NCBI GenBank assembly: GCA_013416795.1
Contig: RQSC01000026.1
Location: 322,159 to 386,158, forward strand
Origin: Prasinococcaceae sp. CCMP 1430
Taxonomy: Eukaryota; Prasinodermophyta; Palmophyllophyceae; Prasinococcales; Prasinococcaceae
Reading direction: 5' to 3'
Length of the DNA stretch: 64,000 nucleotides
Under the pieces are notes generated by a model. It was not told the origin of the DNA. It saw nothing but the letters and a program-made list of their open reading frames with translations, and did no database searches. How positions within the stretch are numbered: position 1 is the stretch's first letter; every line of letters begins with the position of its first letter. Positions 57,001 to 64,000 of the stretch are shown here, piece by piece. Both the position numbers and the translations under genes were made by a program.

Positions 57001-60000
57001 TGTCGAAGGTGCTCCTGACGAACGAGAAGGCAAAGGGAAGGCGTTCGTCGTTGACGAGGCTCACTACCTCGTGCTGCTTGGCGCCGCACAGCACCCGGTT
57101 GAAGTTGAGCGACGTTCGGTCGAGCGTCACGCGCGGCTCCACGACGCGGCCCACCATGAGAAAGGGCACCGTGATCTCCTGCTCCGGGATTCGGAAATTC
57201 CAGAACTCCTCCCTCAGCACCTCGGTCTCAGGGGTGTACTCGAAGGCCATTTCCGCCGCCTTGCCTGGGGCGATCATGCCGCGGCGGTTCACGCAGCGGA
57301 AGTCCTGGCCGCCCACGCCCACGACCGCAGGCACGTCGCCGGTTGCGGGCAAAGCGGGCTCCCACGTGTACTCGTATGCGACGCTCGTCGGGTTGAGCAC
57401 TCGGAAGCGCCGCGTGTTGCGCACCTTGGTACCCACCGACTCGAACTCCACGGTGCGCGTGTTGGGGTCCAGAGGGCCGACCTTGCCACCGGGGCCGAGC
57501 ATGGCCGGGTTGCGCCGGCCGGCGCTGATGTAGTCCGACTCCGGCAGCTCGAAGTGACACCACGGGCGCGTGGCAGTGCCGCTCAATGAGATGTTGAGCG
57601 GCTCATAGCCAGCTTCCAGGTGCGGGATGTCGCAGGCAAGCACGCGAGTGAAGTCGTCCACCTCCTTCGGTGCGAAACGCACCTTGATCATCTGCTCACG
57701 CCCGGCCTCGATGGTGCCCCTCGAAGGCGTCACCTCGTAAGGCCCATCCGTGTCGACGGCGCCTGTGTCAGGTCGCTTCACGCTGAAGGCGTACGCGAGC
57801 GCAGCGCGGCTCTCGTTTTTGAGCGCGAACGAGTGCACGCGCGCCTGAAACATCACGGTCGTGCGGAACGCCAAAGACGACGTGGCGCATTCGAAGCGGC
57901 TGTTGTCTGCGGTGGCATGCACGCGCAGCACAATCGCCTGGTCTTCGCCGTCCACCACAGTGTGCCCGGGCTCGGCCTCGACCTCGATCACCTTTTCCGT
58001 CTTGCTGTCGCCGCCCTCGGTCTCCACGTAGCTGACCGACGTCATGCGGCTGTCCCATGCCGAGGCGTCGGACACCAATTCGATGCGCTTCAGCCCCAGC
58101 GCGGCCTCAAGCGCCACGTGCTCGGCAGGCTCGGTGGGCGAGAACGTGACCATGACGTCCTTGCTTCCGTGTGCGTGCAGGTGACCGTAGGCGGGCTCGA
58201 AGGTGAAGCCCACCAGCTCGCTCCAGTCAAAGCGGAAATTCTTTTCCGTGTGGTTGACCAGGGTGAAGGCGAGCTGCGTGCTGCCGCCCACTGGCCCGTC
58301 GGCGAAGTGTAGCTCGTCGTCGAAACCGCCCGGCAGGCCTGAGAAGGTGACGTCCTCCATGTAGCCCTCGCCCTTGAGCGCGATTGCATGCGAATCGAAG
58401 CGATTCTGATGAACAGCCACGGAGAGCACATGCTCTGACGCGACCCTCTCGCCTGGCGCAAATGATACCTGCAGGGTGTGGGATTGCTTGGGCTCGAGCG
58501 TGAGCGAGCCGCCGGCAAGCGCGCCGCCAACGATCGAGAACACTTCCGACTGTTCCATCTTGCACGACACGGTGGCGGGCACGATGCCGTTGTTGAGCAG
58601 CGTCACGGGCATGGTGTGCGTCTTGCCGAGCAGCAGACGCGGGAACTCGAGCAATGGCGCGCCCTCTTCGGTGTGTGCGCTGGGCGCCTCAAGGATGACG
58701 TGCGGCAGAGTGCCCTCGCCGCGGACCTCACACGCAAACGAGCTCGTCCTGGGGTCGCCCCCGTTGTCAACCGTCGCCTCAAATGTAGCGGCGTACGCCG
58801 CGATGGCCTTCGGCGCGAAGTAGACGGTCACGTATCGGTGCTCGTGCGGGGGCAGGTCGCACTTTGAGGGCTGCACCTCCATGGGAAACTCGGAGCCTTC
58901 GGGCATGCCGGCCTTGGGCGTGAGCGTAAAGTTGACCGTGCACGGCACCTTGTTTTGGTTGGAGATCTTGAAATTGGCTCTGACGCCATCGGTGGCCGCC
59001 TCATCGGTGCCATGCATCTGCGCGATGATGGCACCGAAGTCGAACGCGCGCTCGCGCAGCGCAAACACGCCGCCGCGGTCCGAGTTCAGGGGGTCTAGGT
59101 GCGGCACGATAGCGTGCTCTTCGAAGATGGCGGTGGTGTCTTCAGCGTTGATGCCGGGAATGCACGACTCACCGGCGATCTCGTACGGGATGCCGCCGGG
59201 ATGGTCGCTCGGGTCGCGGTCTGATATCTCAATTCCGACGAGCTCGGCAAAGGTGCGCGCCTTCTCAGCGCGGAACTCGACAGAGATTGTCTGGGACGCC
59301 CCGGGCTCGATGGTGGCATTCGCGGGCGACAGGCTGAAGTTGCCGAGCGCGAGGTCGCCGTCCGCGGTCGGCGTATCCTCGCGGTTGCGCGGAGTCTCCT
59401 GCACCACGTCATCCTCGCCACCGTACGGCCCGAGCCCAACCCTCAAAGGGAACTCGCCATTGTTCGTGACTTCAAACGTGCGCGGCTCCGAGGTTGTGTT
59501 GTAGACGAGCGGACCGAAGTTGATGCCACGAGCGGGCATGATGCTGTACTTGGAAAAGACTGCGCGCAGGTCAACGCGAACAGGCATGCCCTCCTCGCGC
59601 TTGCCCGTCAAGGGCTCGGTGATGGCCAACTGGATATCCGTATTGCGCGCGAGGGTCACCTCTCGCTTCAGGGTATGCATCTTGTTGAAGTGAACCTGCA
59701 CGGTCACTTGACCCTCAGGCGCAACCTCGCCCTCGGCAGGTTCGATGATGAACAGCTCGCGCGCCACCTGGGTCTTGGTCGAGAACTTGAACTCAACAGG
59801 GTACTTTCCGCTGTTTGAGAGCGTGAGCTCCTGTGCCAAGTCGTCCGCGACCTTGACCACGCCAAAGTCGAAGCCGTCCTTATCCTCGGGGTACTTCACA
59901 TCAACTTCGATCTTGTACGCCTCAGCGGACACAGAAATAGCGTTCTCTTGGGCGACCCCGAGCAGGTCGTCCGTGTCGCACACCTCAAGCTTCAGCTCAT

Positions 60001-63000
60001 GCGAAAATTCCTCCTCTTTCTTGCCCTCGAAGGTGACCACCACATTTTCCTGGCAGCGCGCGTCCAGCGTGCCCTCAGTGGCGCTCACGCTGAACTCCTC
60101 TGCGAGGTCATCGCACCCGAGCAGCTTCCACTTCACCGGCAGCAGGCACACGTTCTTGATCTCCAGCGAAAGCGTCTCCATGCGGCCGACCAGCAGGCGC
60201 TCGAAGGCGAGGTCCTCACGCCCGAGCTCCACGAGCGGGCTCGAGCCAGTGCATTGCACTACAAACTCAGCCGGCGCGGGGTTGTGCTCTATGGTGGCCA
60301 GGATCGCATCCTCGGCGAGGCCCACCGTACGAGGGAACGCGTACACGGTGAGGTCTCGCGTCTCGTCGACCTTCAAGTCCATTGAAGGGGGGTCAAAGCC
60401 AAAGACGGGCTCCATATCCTGCACCGCGGCTGGCGCCTGAGCGCGCTCGCTCTCCTCGCCCCCCTCGCCTTCCGCTGCGGCGATGGGCTTTGGCCCCCGC
60501 AGCGAGAAGTCGACGTGCAGGTCAAACAGGCCATTGTTGGTGATGCGGAACTTCTCCATGTTGTCTGGAAACTTGCCCTCCAGCACCTCGTCTTTGGACT
60601 TGCCGGCGAGCAGCGGGCCGAACTCGAACGCGCCGCGGTTGACCACGAATTGGTGGCGAACGTCAGGACTCGCGGGCCGCGCCTTGGTTTTGCGATAGTA
60701 CACGTTCCGGTAGTCCGTCGACACGCTGGGGTGCGCGCACACGCCGCGTAGTGGCGAGGTCATGGCCGCCTCAGCGCCGGCGCCAACCACCTCGAACGCC
60801 AGCACCTCGTCGAAGGAGCCAATCTCGCTCGATGTGAAGTTCGCCTGCAGCGCAATGGAGCCGTTCGCGGGGATGACCCAGCGAGTCTGCTTGGGTGCGT
60901 CCGCAGGTCCGTCGGCGCATTCCTCTGTGCTCGTTTCCTCGGCTTCCACACCCTCCTCGCCTCCCTCTTCGCCTCCACCCTCGGCCTCCTCCTTGGGCTC
61001 CTTGCCAGCCACGAGGGTGAAGTGCATGACGGGCATCCTGGCTACGCGCGCCGGCGGGCGTCGCACCACGTGGCGGATGTACGGCTCGGGCACCTTGGCC
61101 GCCTGCTTCCGGAGGTCCTCTTCTGTGAGGGGCATATGCTCACAGCACTGTTCCATCAGCTCCTCGAGGCCCTTTCCGGTGACGTCGACGGTGCCAAAGC
61201 GGAGCTCGCCGTCAGTGGGGGACCACACCATCATCTCGCTCAGAGCATGGCTGACAACAGCGAATTCCGCCTCCGCCTCCGCCTTGGCCACGGCTGCGGC
61301 GTCCTCGGCGGCTGCCGCATTGGCCTCGTCTTCGAAGGAATCCTCCTGCGCGTCGCTGACCGCCGCATCCACTTCGGCGTCCACCTCGGCGTCGGTCGCG
61401 CCCGACGCTTCGTCGCCTTCATTGCCATCCCCGTTGGACACAGCACTGCCGTCAACCTCAGAAGGCGCGGCCTCTTCGGCAGGCGCGCTTGCGATGAGCT
61501 GCACGACCTTAACAGTCTTCTGGCCGCGCCAAAGCGCCACCTTCGGCTCTGCCTCGGCAGCCTCATCTTGGCTGCCTTTGCTCTCGGCCTCGCTCCTCGA
61601 GAGGCCGAGCGCCTCGACGATGATCCCGGCGACCAAGAGCGCCAGGCGCTTCGCCCGCTCGTGTGGCTCCTCGCCATCATTATCGTCACATGCCAGACTC
61701 TCGCAATCGACACCCGCGAATACCGCGCCACCAGCGCATTCTTCGGTGCCCAGGCGCCAGCTGACGGCCTGCACGAGCACGTCCCGCCCCACGCTCCCCT
61801 CTGCAGGCACGTCGGGCAGCTCGGCCGCCGGTGGCTTCGGGGAAGCACCTGCCTCCGACTGCGCCGCGACGTCCACACCGCCATCCTGGCTGCCTTGCTC
61901 CACGTCAGCGCCTCCTTCGGCGGCTGCAGTCTCCGCTCTCTCTCTCTCTCTCGCCGCCGCACGCAGCGCCTCAAGGCAGCTGTCGACAGTGAGCACCCGC
62001 ACCGAGTATTTTGCCGCGATAGACGACGCCACCTCGACAACTGTGTCGCGGTCATATCCGTACACGATCGCGTTGACCGGGTCGTCAGCCGGAAGCTCGG
62101 GGGAGGCAGGCTGCTCGAGCTCCCCGATGCCATCCGCGGCCTCCTCGGTCGCAGTGGCAGCTGGCTCGTCGCTCTCATCTCCACCGGCGGGCTCCTCAGT
62201 GGCGCCCTCGCCATCGGCCTTCGCCACGCCCTCCTCGCCCTCGCCATCCTCGGCACTGGCCTGTTCTGCAGCAAGCGCGGCAGCCGCAGCCTCCTCAGCA
62301 GCCTTGGCCTCTTCGGCAGCCTTGGCCTCGGCCACTTTCTTCACCGAGTAAGCCTTGGCGATCTCATCCCAGAATGGCTGGCCAGGCTCGCGCGGTGGCA
62401 GGAGCATTTTGCCCTCCTGGTAGCCCTCCATACACCGCAGCATCTCCTCTTCCTCTAGGTACTGCTTGTCGGTGTCCAGGCAATACACCTCGATTGGCAC
62501 GTCCAAGTCATTGCACAGGCGCAACTGCTGCTGGGCCGGCTCGGCGTCCGGGAGGATCGCCCCGATATCCAGCAAGGGCGGGTCGAAGCGCATGCCCAGA
62601 GAGAAGCTGGTGCCGCGGCAGGTGACCGCAACCATGCGCGGATTGTGGCTCACCTTGAATGGCACGCGCTGGAGGTAGCTCTCCCTGCCGGCCACCGGCT
62701 CAAATGCGAACTCCACATTGAGGCGCTCGCCCGGCTGCAGCGTGCCTTTGTTTGGCCTGGCCTGGAAGAAACTCCAGTCATTGGCGCTGTCCATGGGGCG
62801 CTTCACCGTCCACTTGCATGGCACCTCCTTCGGGTTGTGCAGCTGAAGGGTGACCACCTTGCACCGCCCAGCTTGCACCAAGCCAAAGTTGACAGCCTCG
62901 GTCGAGACTGTTAGGTCCGGCACGGTGACGTTGGCACGCAGCGTGACCAGCACCGTCGGGCCGCCACGGATCTCGATGGGCAGCACGCACTCGATCTGAC

Positions 63001-64000
63001 CAATGGGCAGGCTCGCGCCGGTAGTTTGCAGCGTGACCGTCATGTCGACACTCTCGTGGTCGGGCGCGCCGGGCAGGCGGAGCACGGCCTTGGGCTCAAG
63101 CGAGAAGCCGTACGACGCGAGCACGTGCTTCTCGATGTTCAATGTGACGGGGTGGAGCCCGGTGTTTGTCAGGCGGAAGCTGCGTTTCTTGTGCGTCCCC
63201 TTGATGACGTTTCCGAAGTCGAGGGTGTAGCGCGACAGCACCACGCGCTCCCGGGGCGGGTGGCGGATCTTGCGCGTCGCGGGCGGCGCCACGCGGCGGC
63301 CAGACGAGCGGCTAGGCGCAGATGCAAGCGTGCCCGACGACAATCCGCCGCGAACCTCTCGCTGCACCACCGACCTGCGGTCAGGCGCGCGGGCAGCCGC
63401 GCGCTGTTGCTCCTGCTTGAGCAAGAAGGCCTTCATGGCTAACCTATCAGCCTCGGCCTCAACCTCATACTGCGACGGCGTGTACGTGGGCTCCTCCGCC
63501 TCCTCCGCGGCCCCCTCCTCCGACACAAGAATCTCCGCGGGCCCGGCGTCGTCGAGCGAGGGCGACGTGGGCCCCACACGCTGTGGGGACAACGGGCGTA
63601 TGCTGCTGCCTGTCTTTGACTCCCTGTCAACCACGCGCATCGGTGCGGGCACCTGGCGACGCGGGCCACCACCCTGCAGTAGCCGGTGCGCTTCGAGTAG
63701 CATCTCCGAGTACGCATCGTCGACGGTGCGGGCGAGCGAGAGCTCGATGGACGGGTAAATGGCCTCACCCTGCACCGTGACGCAGTGCGGGGCGAAGTGC
63801 GCCACCTCGATATGAAAGGTCTCCTCAATGGCGTCGGGGACGCCCGGATTTATCTGGACGGCTAGCTTGGCCTTTCCGCCAGCTTCGAGGTGGCCCACGC
63901 TAGGGCTCACGTCCACCACCCCCGGGCGAGATAGCGACTTGAGGTTGACCGCCCAGTCGAACGCGACACGGCCGTTATTCGAAAGCACGAGCTCCTTGGT
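54071..64000 (-). CDS. HYDIN: HYDIN homologue, central-pair protein of motile flagella (partial at right edge)
   Basis: A single uninterrupted frame of at least 3309 residues, still open at the window edge. It consists of many repeated beta-sandwich ASH/MSP-like domains, recognised by recurring blocks such as LDFGNVIKGTHKKRSFRLTN, VNFGLVQAGRCKVVTLQLHN, INFGPLVYNTTSEPRTFEVT, VDFGTVMVNERVVKRFAVYN and IRLGTATTREVRVTNRS. HYDIN builds the C2b projection of the axonemal central pair and is needed for motility. Around 61600-62090 lies the HYDIN-specific insert related to adenylate kinase (VNAIVYGYDRD..., then VGRDVLVQAVSWRLGTEECA and GGAVFAGVDCESL). The P-loop GxxxxGKT is not preserved. Acidic Ala/Glu low-complexity segments flank it. 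The stop is TAA at 54071. A frame this long without introns is notable. The ortholog call rests on domain repetition plus the insert. Confidence 0.9.
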   Translation of the reverse strand, partial: TKELVLSNNGRVAFDWAVNLKSLSRPGVVDVSPSVGHLEAGGKAKLAVQINPGVPDAIEETFHIEVAHFAPHCVTVQGEAIYPSIELSLARTVDDAYSEMLLEAHRLLQGGGPRRQVPAPMRVVDRESKTGSSIRPLSPQRVGPTSPSLDDAGPAEILVSEEGAAEEAEEPTYTPSQYEVEAEADRLAMKAFLLKQEQQRAAARAPDRRSVVQREVRGGLSSGTLASAPSRSSGRRVAPPATRKIRHPPRERVVLSRYTLDFGNVIKGTHKKRSFRLTNTGLHPVTLNIEKHVLASYGFSLEPKAVLRLPGAPDHESVDMTVTLQTTGASLPIGQIECVLPIEIRGGPTVLVTLRANVTVPDLTVSTEAVNFGLVQAGRCKVVTLQLHNPKEVPCKWTVKRPMDSANDWSFFQARPNKGTLQPGERLNVEFAFEPVAGRESYLQRVPFKVSHNPRMVAVTCRGTSFSLGMRFDPPLLDIGAILPDAEPAQQQLRLCNDLDVPIEVYCLDTDKQYLEEEEMLRCMEGYQEGKMLLPPREPGQPFWDEIAKAYSVKKVAEAKAAEEAKAAEEAAAAALAAEQASAEDGEGEEGVAKADGEGATEEPAGGDESDEPAATATEEAADGIGELEQPASPELPADDPVNAIVYGYDRDTVVEVASSIAAKYSVRVLTVDSCLEALRAAARERERAETAAAEGGADVEQGSQDGGVDVAAQSEAGASPKPPAAELPDVPAEGSVGRDVLVQAVSWRLGTEECAGGAVFAGVDCESLACDDNDGEEPHERAKRLALLVAGIIVEALGLSRSEAESKGSQDEAAEAEPKVALWRGQKTVKVVQLIASAPAEEAAPSEVDGSAVSNGDGNEGDEASGATDAEVDAEVDAAVSDAQEDSFEDEANAAAAEDAAAVAKAEAEAEFAVVSHALSEMMVWSPTDGELRFGTVDVTGKGLEELMEQCCEHMPLTEEDLRKQAAKVPEPYIRHVVRRPPARVARMPVMHFTLVAGKEPKEEAEGGGEEGGEEGVEAEETSTEECADGPADAPKQTRWVIPANGSIALQANFTSSEIGSFDEVLAFEVVGAGAEAAMTSPLRGVCAHPSVSTDYRNVYYRKTKARPASPDVRHQFVVNRGAFEFGPLLAGKSKDEVLEGKFPDNMEKFRITNNGLFDLHVDFSLRGPKPIAAAEGEGGEESERAQAPAAVQDMEPVFGFDPPSMDLKVDETRDLTVYAFPRTVGLAEDAILATIEHNPAPAEFVVQCTGSSPLVELGREDLAFERLLVGRMETLSLEIKNVCLLPVKWKLLGCDDLAEEFSVSATEGTLDARCQENVVVTFEGKKEEEFSHELKLEVCDTDDLLGVAQENAISVSAEAYKIEVDVKYPEDKDGFDFGVVKVADDLAQELTLSNSGKYPVEFKFSTKTQVARELFIIEPAEGEVAPEGQVTVQVHFNKMHTLKREVTLARNTDIQLAITEPLTGKREEGMPVRVDLRAVFSKYSIMPARGINFGPLVYNTTSEPRTFEVTNNGEFPLRVGLGPYGGEDDVVQETPRNREDTPTADGDLALGNFSLSPANATIEPGASQTISVEFRAEKARTFAELVGIEISDRDPSDHPGGIPYEIAGESCIPGINAEDTTAIFEEHAIVPHLDPLNSDRGGVFALRERAFDFGAIIAQMHGTDEAATDGVRANFKISNQNKVPCTVNFTLTPKAGMPEGSEFPMEVQPSKCDLPPHEHRYVTVYFAPKAIAAYAATFEATVDNGGDPRTSSFACEVRGEGTLPHVILEAPSAHTEEGAPLLEFPRLLLGKTHTMPVTLLNNGIVPATVSCKMEQSEVFSIVGGALAGGSLTLEPKQSHTLQVSFAPGERVASEHVLSVAVHQNRFDSHAIALKGEGYMEDVTFSGLPGGFDDELHFADGPVGGSTQLAFTLVNHTEKNFRFDWSELVGFTFEPAYGHLHAHGSKDVMVTFSPTEPAEHVALEAALGLKRIELVSDASAWDSRMTSVSYVETEGGDSKTEKVIEVEAEPGHTVVDGEDQAIVLRVHATADNSRFECATSSLAFRTTVMFQARVHSFALKNESRAALAYAFSVKRPDTGAVDTDGPYEVTPSRGTIEAGREQMIKVRFAPKEVDDFTRVLACDIPHLEAGYEPLNISLSGTATRPWCHFELPESDYISAGRRNPAMLGPGGKVGPLDPNTRTVEFESVGTKVRNTRRFRVLNPTSVAYEYTWEPALPATGDVPAVVGVGGQDFRCVNRRGMIAPGKAAEMAFEYTPETEVLREEFWNFRIPEQEITVPFLMVGRVVEPRVTLDRTSLNFNRVLCGAKQHEVVSLVNDERLPFAFSFVRSTFDSGESRPVISFTPSSGVVPPHSALPVTVQFSPLLQEAVNYNVMCNVKKKPTRLSLNIKGEGYAVNDELHMELEDRSLQLSPSSPNVVDFGTVMVNERVVKRFAVYNHGDLSLDFHWKCGENHAVRVEPMVGTVGKGGKTTCELTYHPSSVEKLDGYRVVCQVVNGKSYPLALRALAHRPRLQLSTTSVDFGPRFLHTAGQEPATITVTATNMDTDDISYEVLFENTDHLEVEAAPAVLSPGESRDIIIRFLPRDEMAYRTVVPIEVNGLMTFKVAVKGEGTPLRLELADASAKSVNFGSIRLGTATTREVRVTNRSRIAAPLSLAPSAAMLERHGIDVRPGTELALRPRETAALQLCFKPASRTRPFTEEVCALMGGEPRPLFTVAGAALGTEIKLAADSVPFGAVVLGSRKTWRLQLENAGDVGTRFTWDTAMLGKNFSIAPSEGFLAPGQDVRFEVAFHPTAVDPDIRVERVACRLEGADPQHLTLTGRCVPQDVEGETVAFECKVRGEAVKKVPIKNASKANWQLRPSFTNQIWSGPEVLDVPAGKTVDYPITYRPVAMSKEDEPHEGSIFVPIPDGTALMFDLVGNAGKPDISGTIEESVPAKSPHTVVVKVSNWLNSAQRFVVKIDQEDPQPATVLKGPATIDVPALASRDCKLQFMAYTEGVTRARVTFTNEATGEWLYYDVAVTATAPDLQGSFTLECPVRQRVTASQPVVVKNPLSHDVTMTCSVDSAQVTVPATLVVPGGGSAELDVSFRPLLVGQSSASLTLACEELGAYSYAVALAGTPPGRERGLELSAPLGQRVTQSIFLTHFVPDKCEYQTTFEGGAGSSFETDTSVTAHPAGAEGLDMEVEITFEPRAMGDHRDTLRVTSDVGGDFVVPVSGRCIAPKPIGPIMVSGSGKVQFRNPFVREVDFKLQLDNPAFSCSATERIGPKKLSEIAVGYKPMDGKPKEGKLTITCDEVDLPWVIYLAAT

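Noticed and set aside
1-64000. tRNA, rRNA or other structured RNA genes
   Set aside because: I looked for cloverleaf-like A/B box patterns and rRNA-like blocks and found none that I could support by eye; a tRNAscan run would be decisive.

Overview
The window is 64 kb of a GC-rich (roughly 70 %) eukaryotic nuclear genome with gene-dense packing, genes on both strands and short GT-AG introns of about 100-185 nt. The gene content points to a green alga, most likely a flagellated prasinophyte-grade lineage. It has a plastid-type ADP-glucose pyrophosphorylase small subunit, a plant-type fused L-arabinokinase, an OSB-type organellar ssDNA-binding protein with PDF motifs, a PLIP-type plastid lipase, and a giant HYDIN homologue, which implies a motile axoneme. 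Species assignment is inference; nothing in the sequence names the organism.

Layout. 1-13 kb: a small predicted membrane protein, AGPase small subunit (-), a 146-bp satellite, a PLIP-like lipase (-) head-to-head with DGAT2 (+), and L-arabinokinase (-, two exons). 13-31 kb: an unidentified acidic protein, a GRAB-domain golgin (GMAP-210/Rud3 type), a short basic protein, the OSB protein, a fragment of a bacterial-type phosphotransferase, an ankyrin protein, a LisH protein related to the N-terminus of RELCH, and a long coiled-coil protein. 31-45 kb: a SET1/trithorax-type methyltransferase, a NicO-like metal transporter, a secreted Cys-rich protein, a GNAT-like protein, an LRR protein head-to-head with queuosine-salvage QNG1, and RFC2 (three exons). 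45-64 kb: a 603-N gap, an EF-hand/hydrolase-like gene with an antisense CBM20 exon inside it, CNNM/CBS, AIM24-like, an FTS(AKTIP)-like E2 variant, a degenerate kinase, and HYDIN, which runs off the right edge.

Functional links are loose, as expected for a eukaryote. Starch (AGPase, CBM20), storage lipid (PLIP and DGAT2, possibly sharing a promoter), Golgi/endosome traffic (golgin, RELCH-like, FTS-like) and the flagellum (HYDIN) are represented. Two non-coding signals recur: telo-box elements (TAGGGTTTA and relatives) in front of several genes, and TGTAC-rich sequence just downstream of stop codons, probably the local 3'-end signal. Three single N bases (2691, 7616, 52303) each coincide with a minus-strand gene whose start codon cannot be found, so they probably mark scaffold joins that lost 5' exons.

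The strongest candidates for novelty are the OSB protein ending in a bacterial SSB-type DIPF tail, the CBM20 exon embedded antisense in another gene, the truncated bacterial phosphotransferase, and the HYDIN homologue with a decayed P-loop domain.
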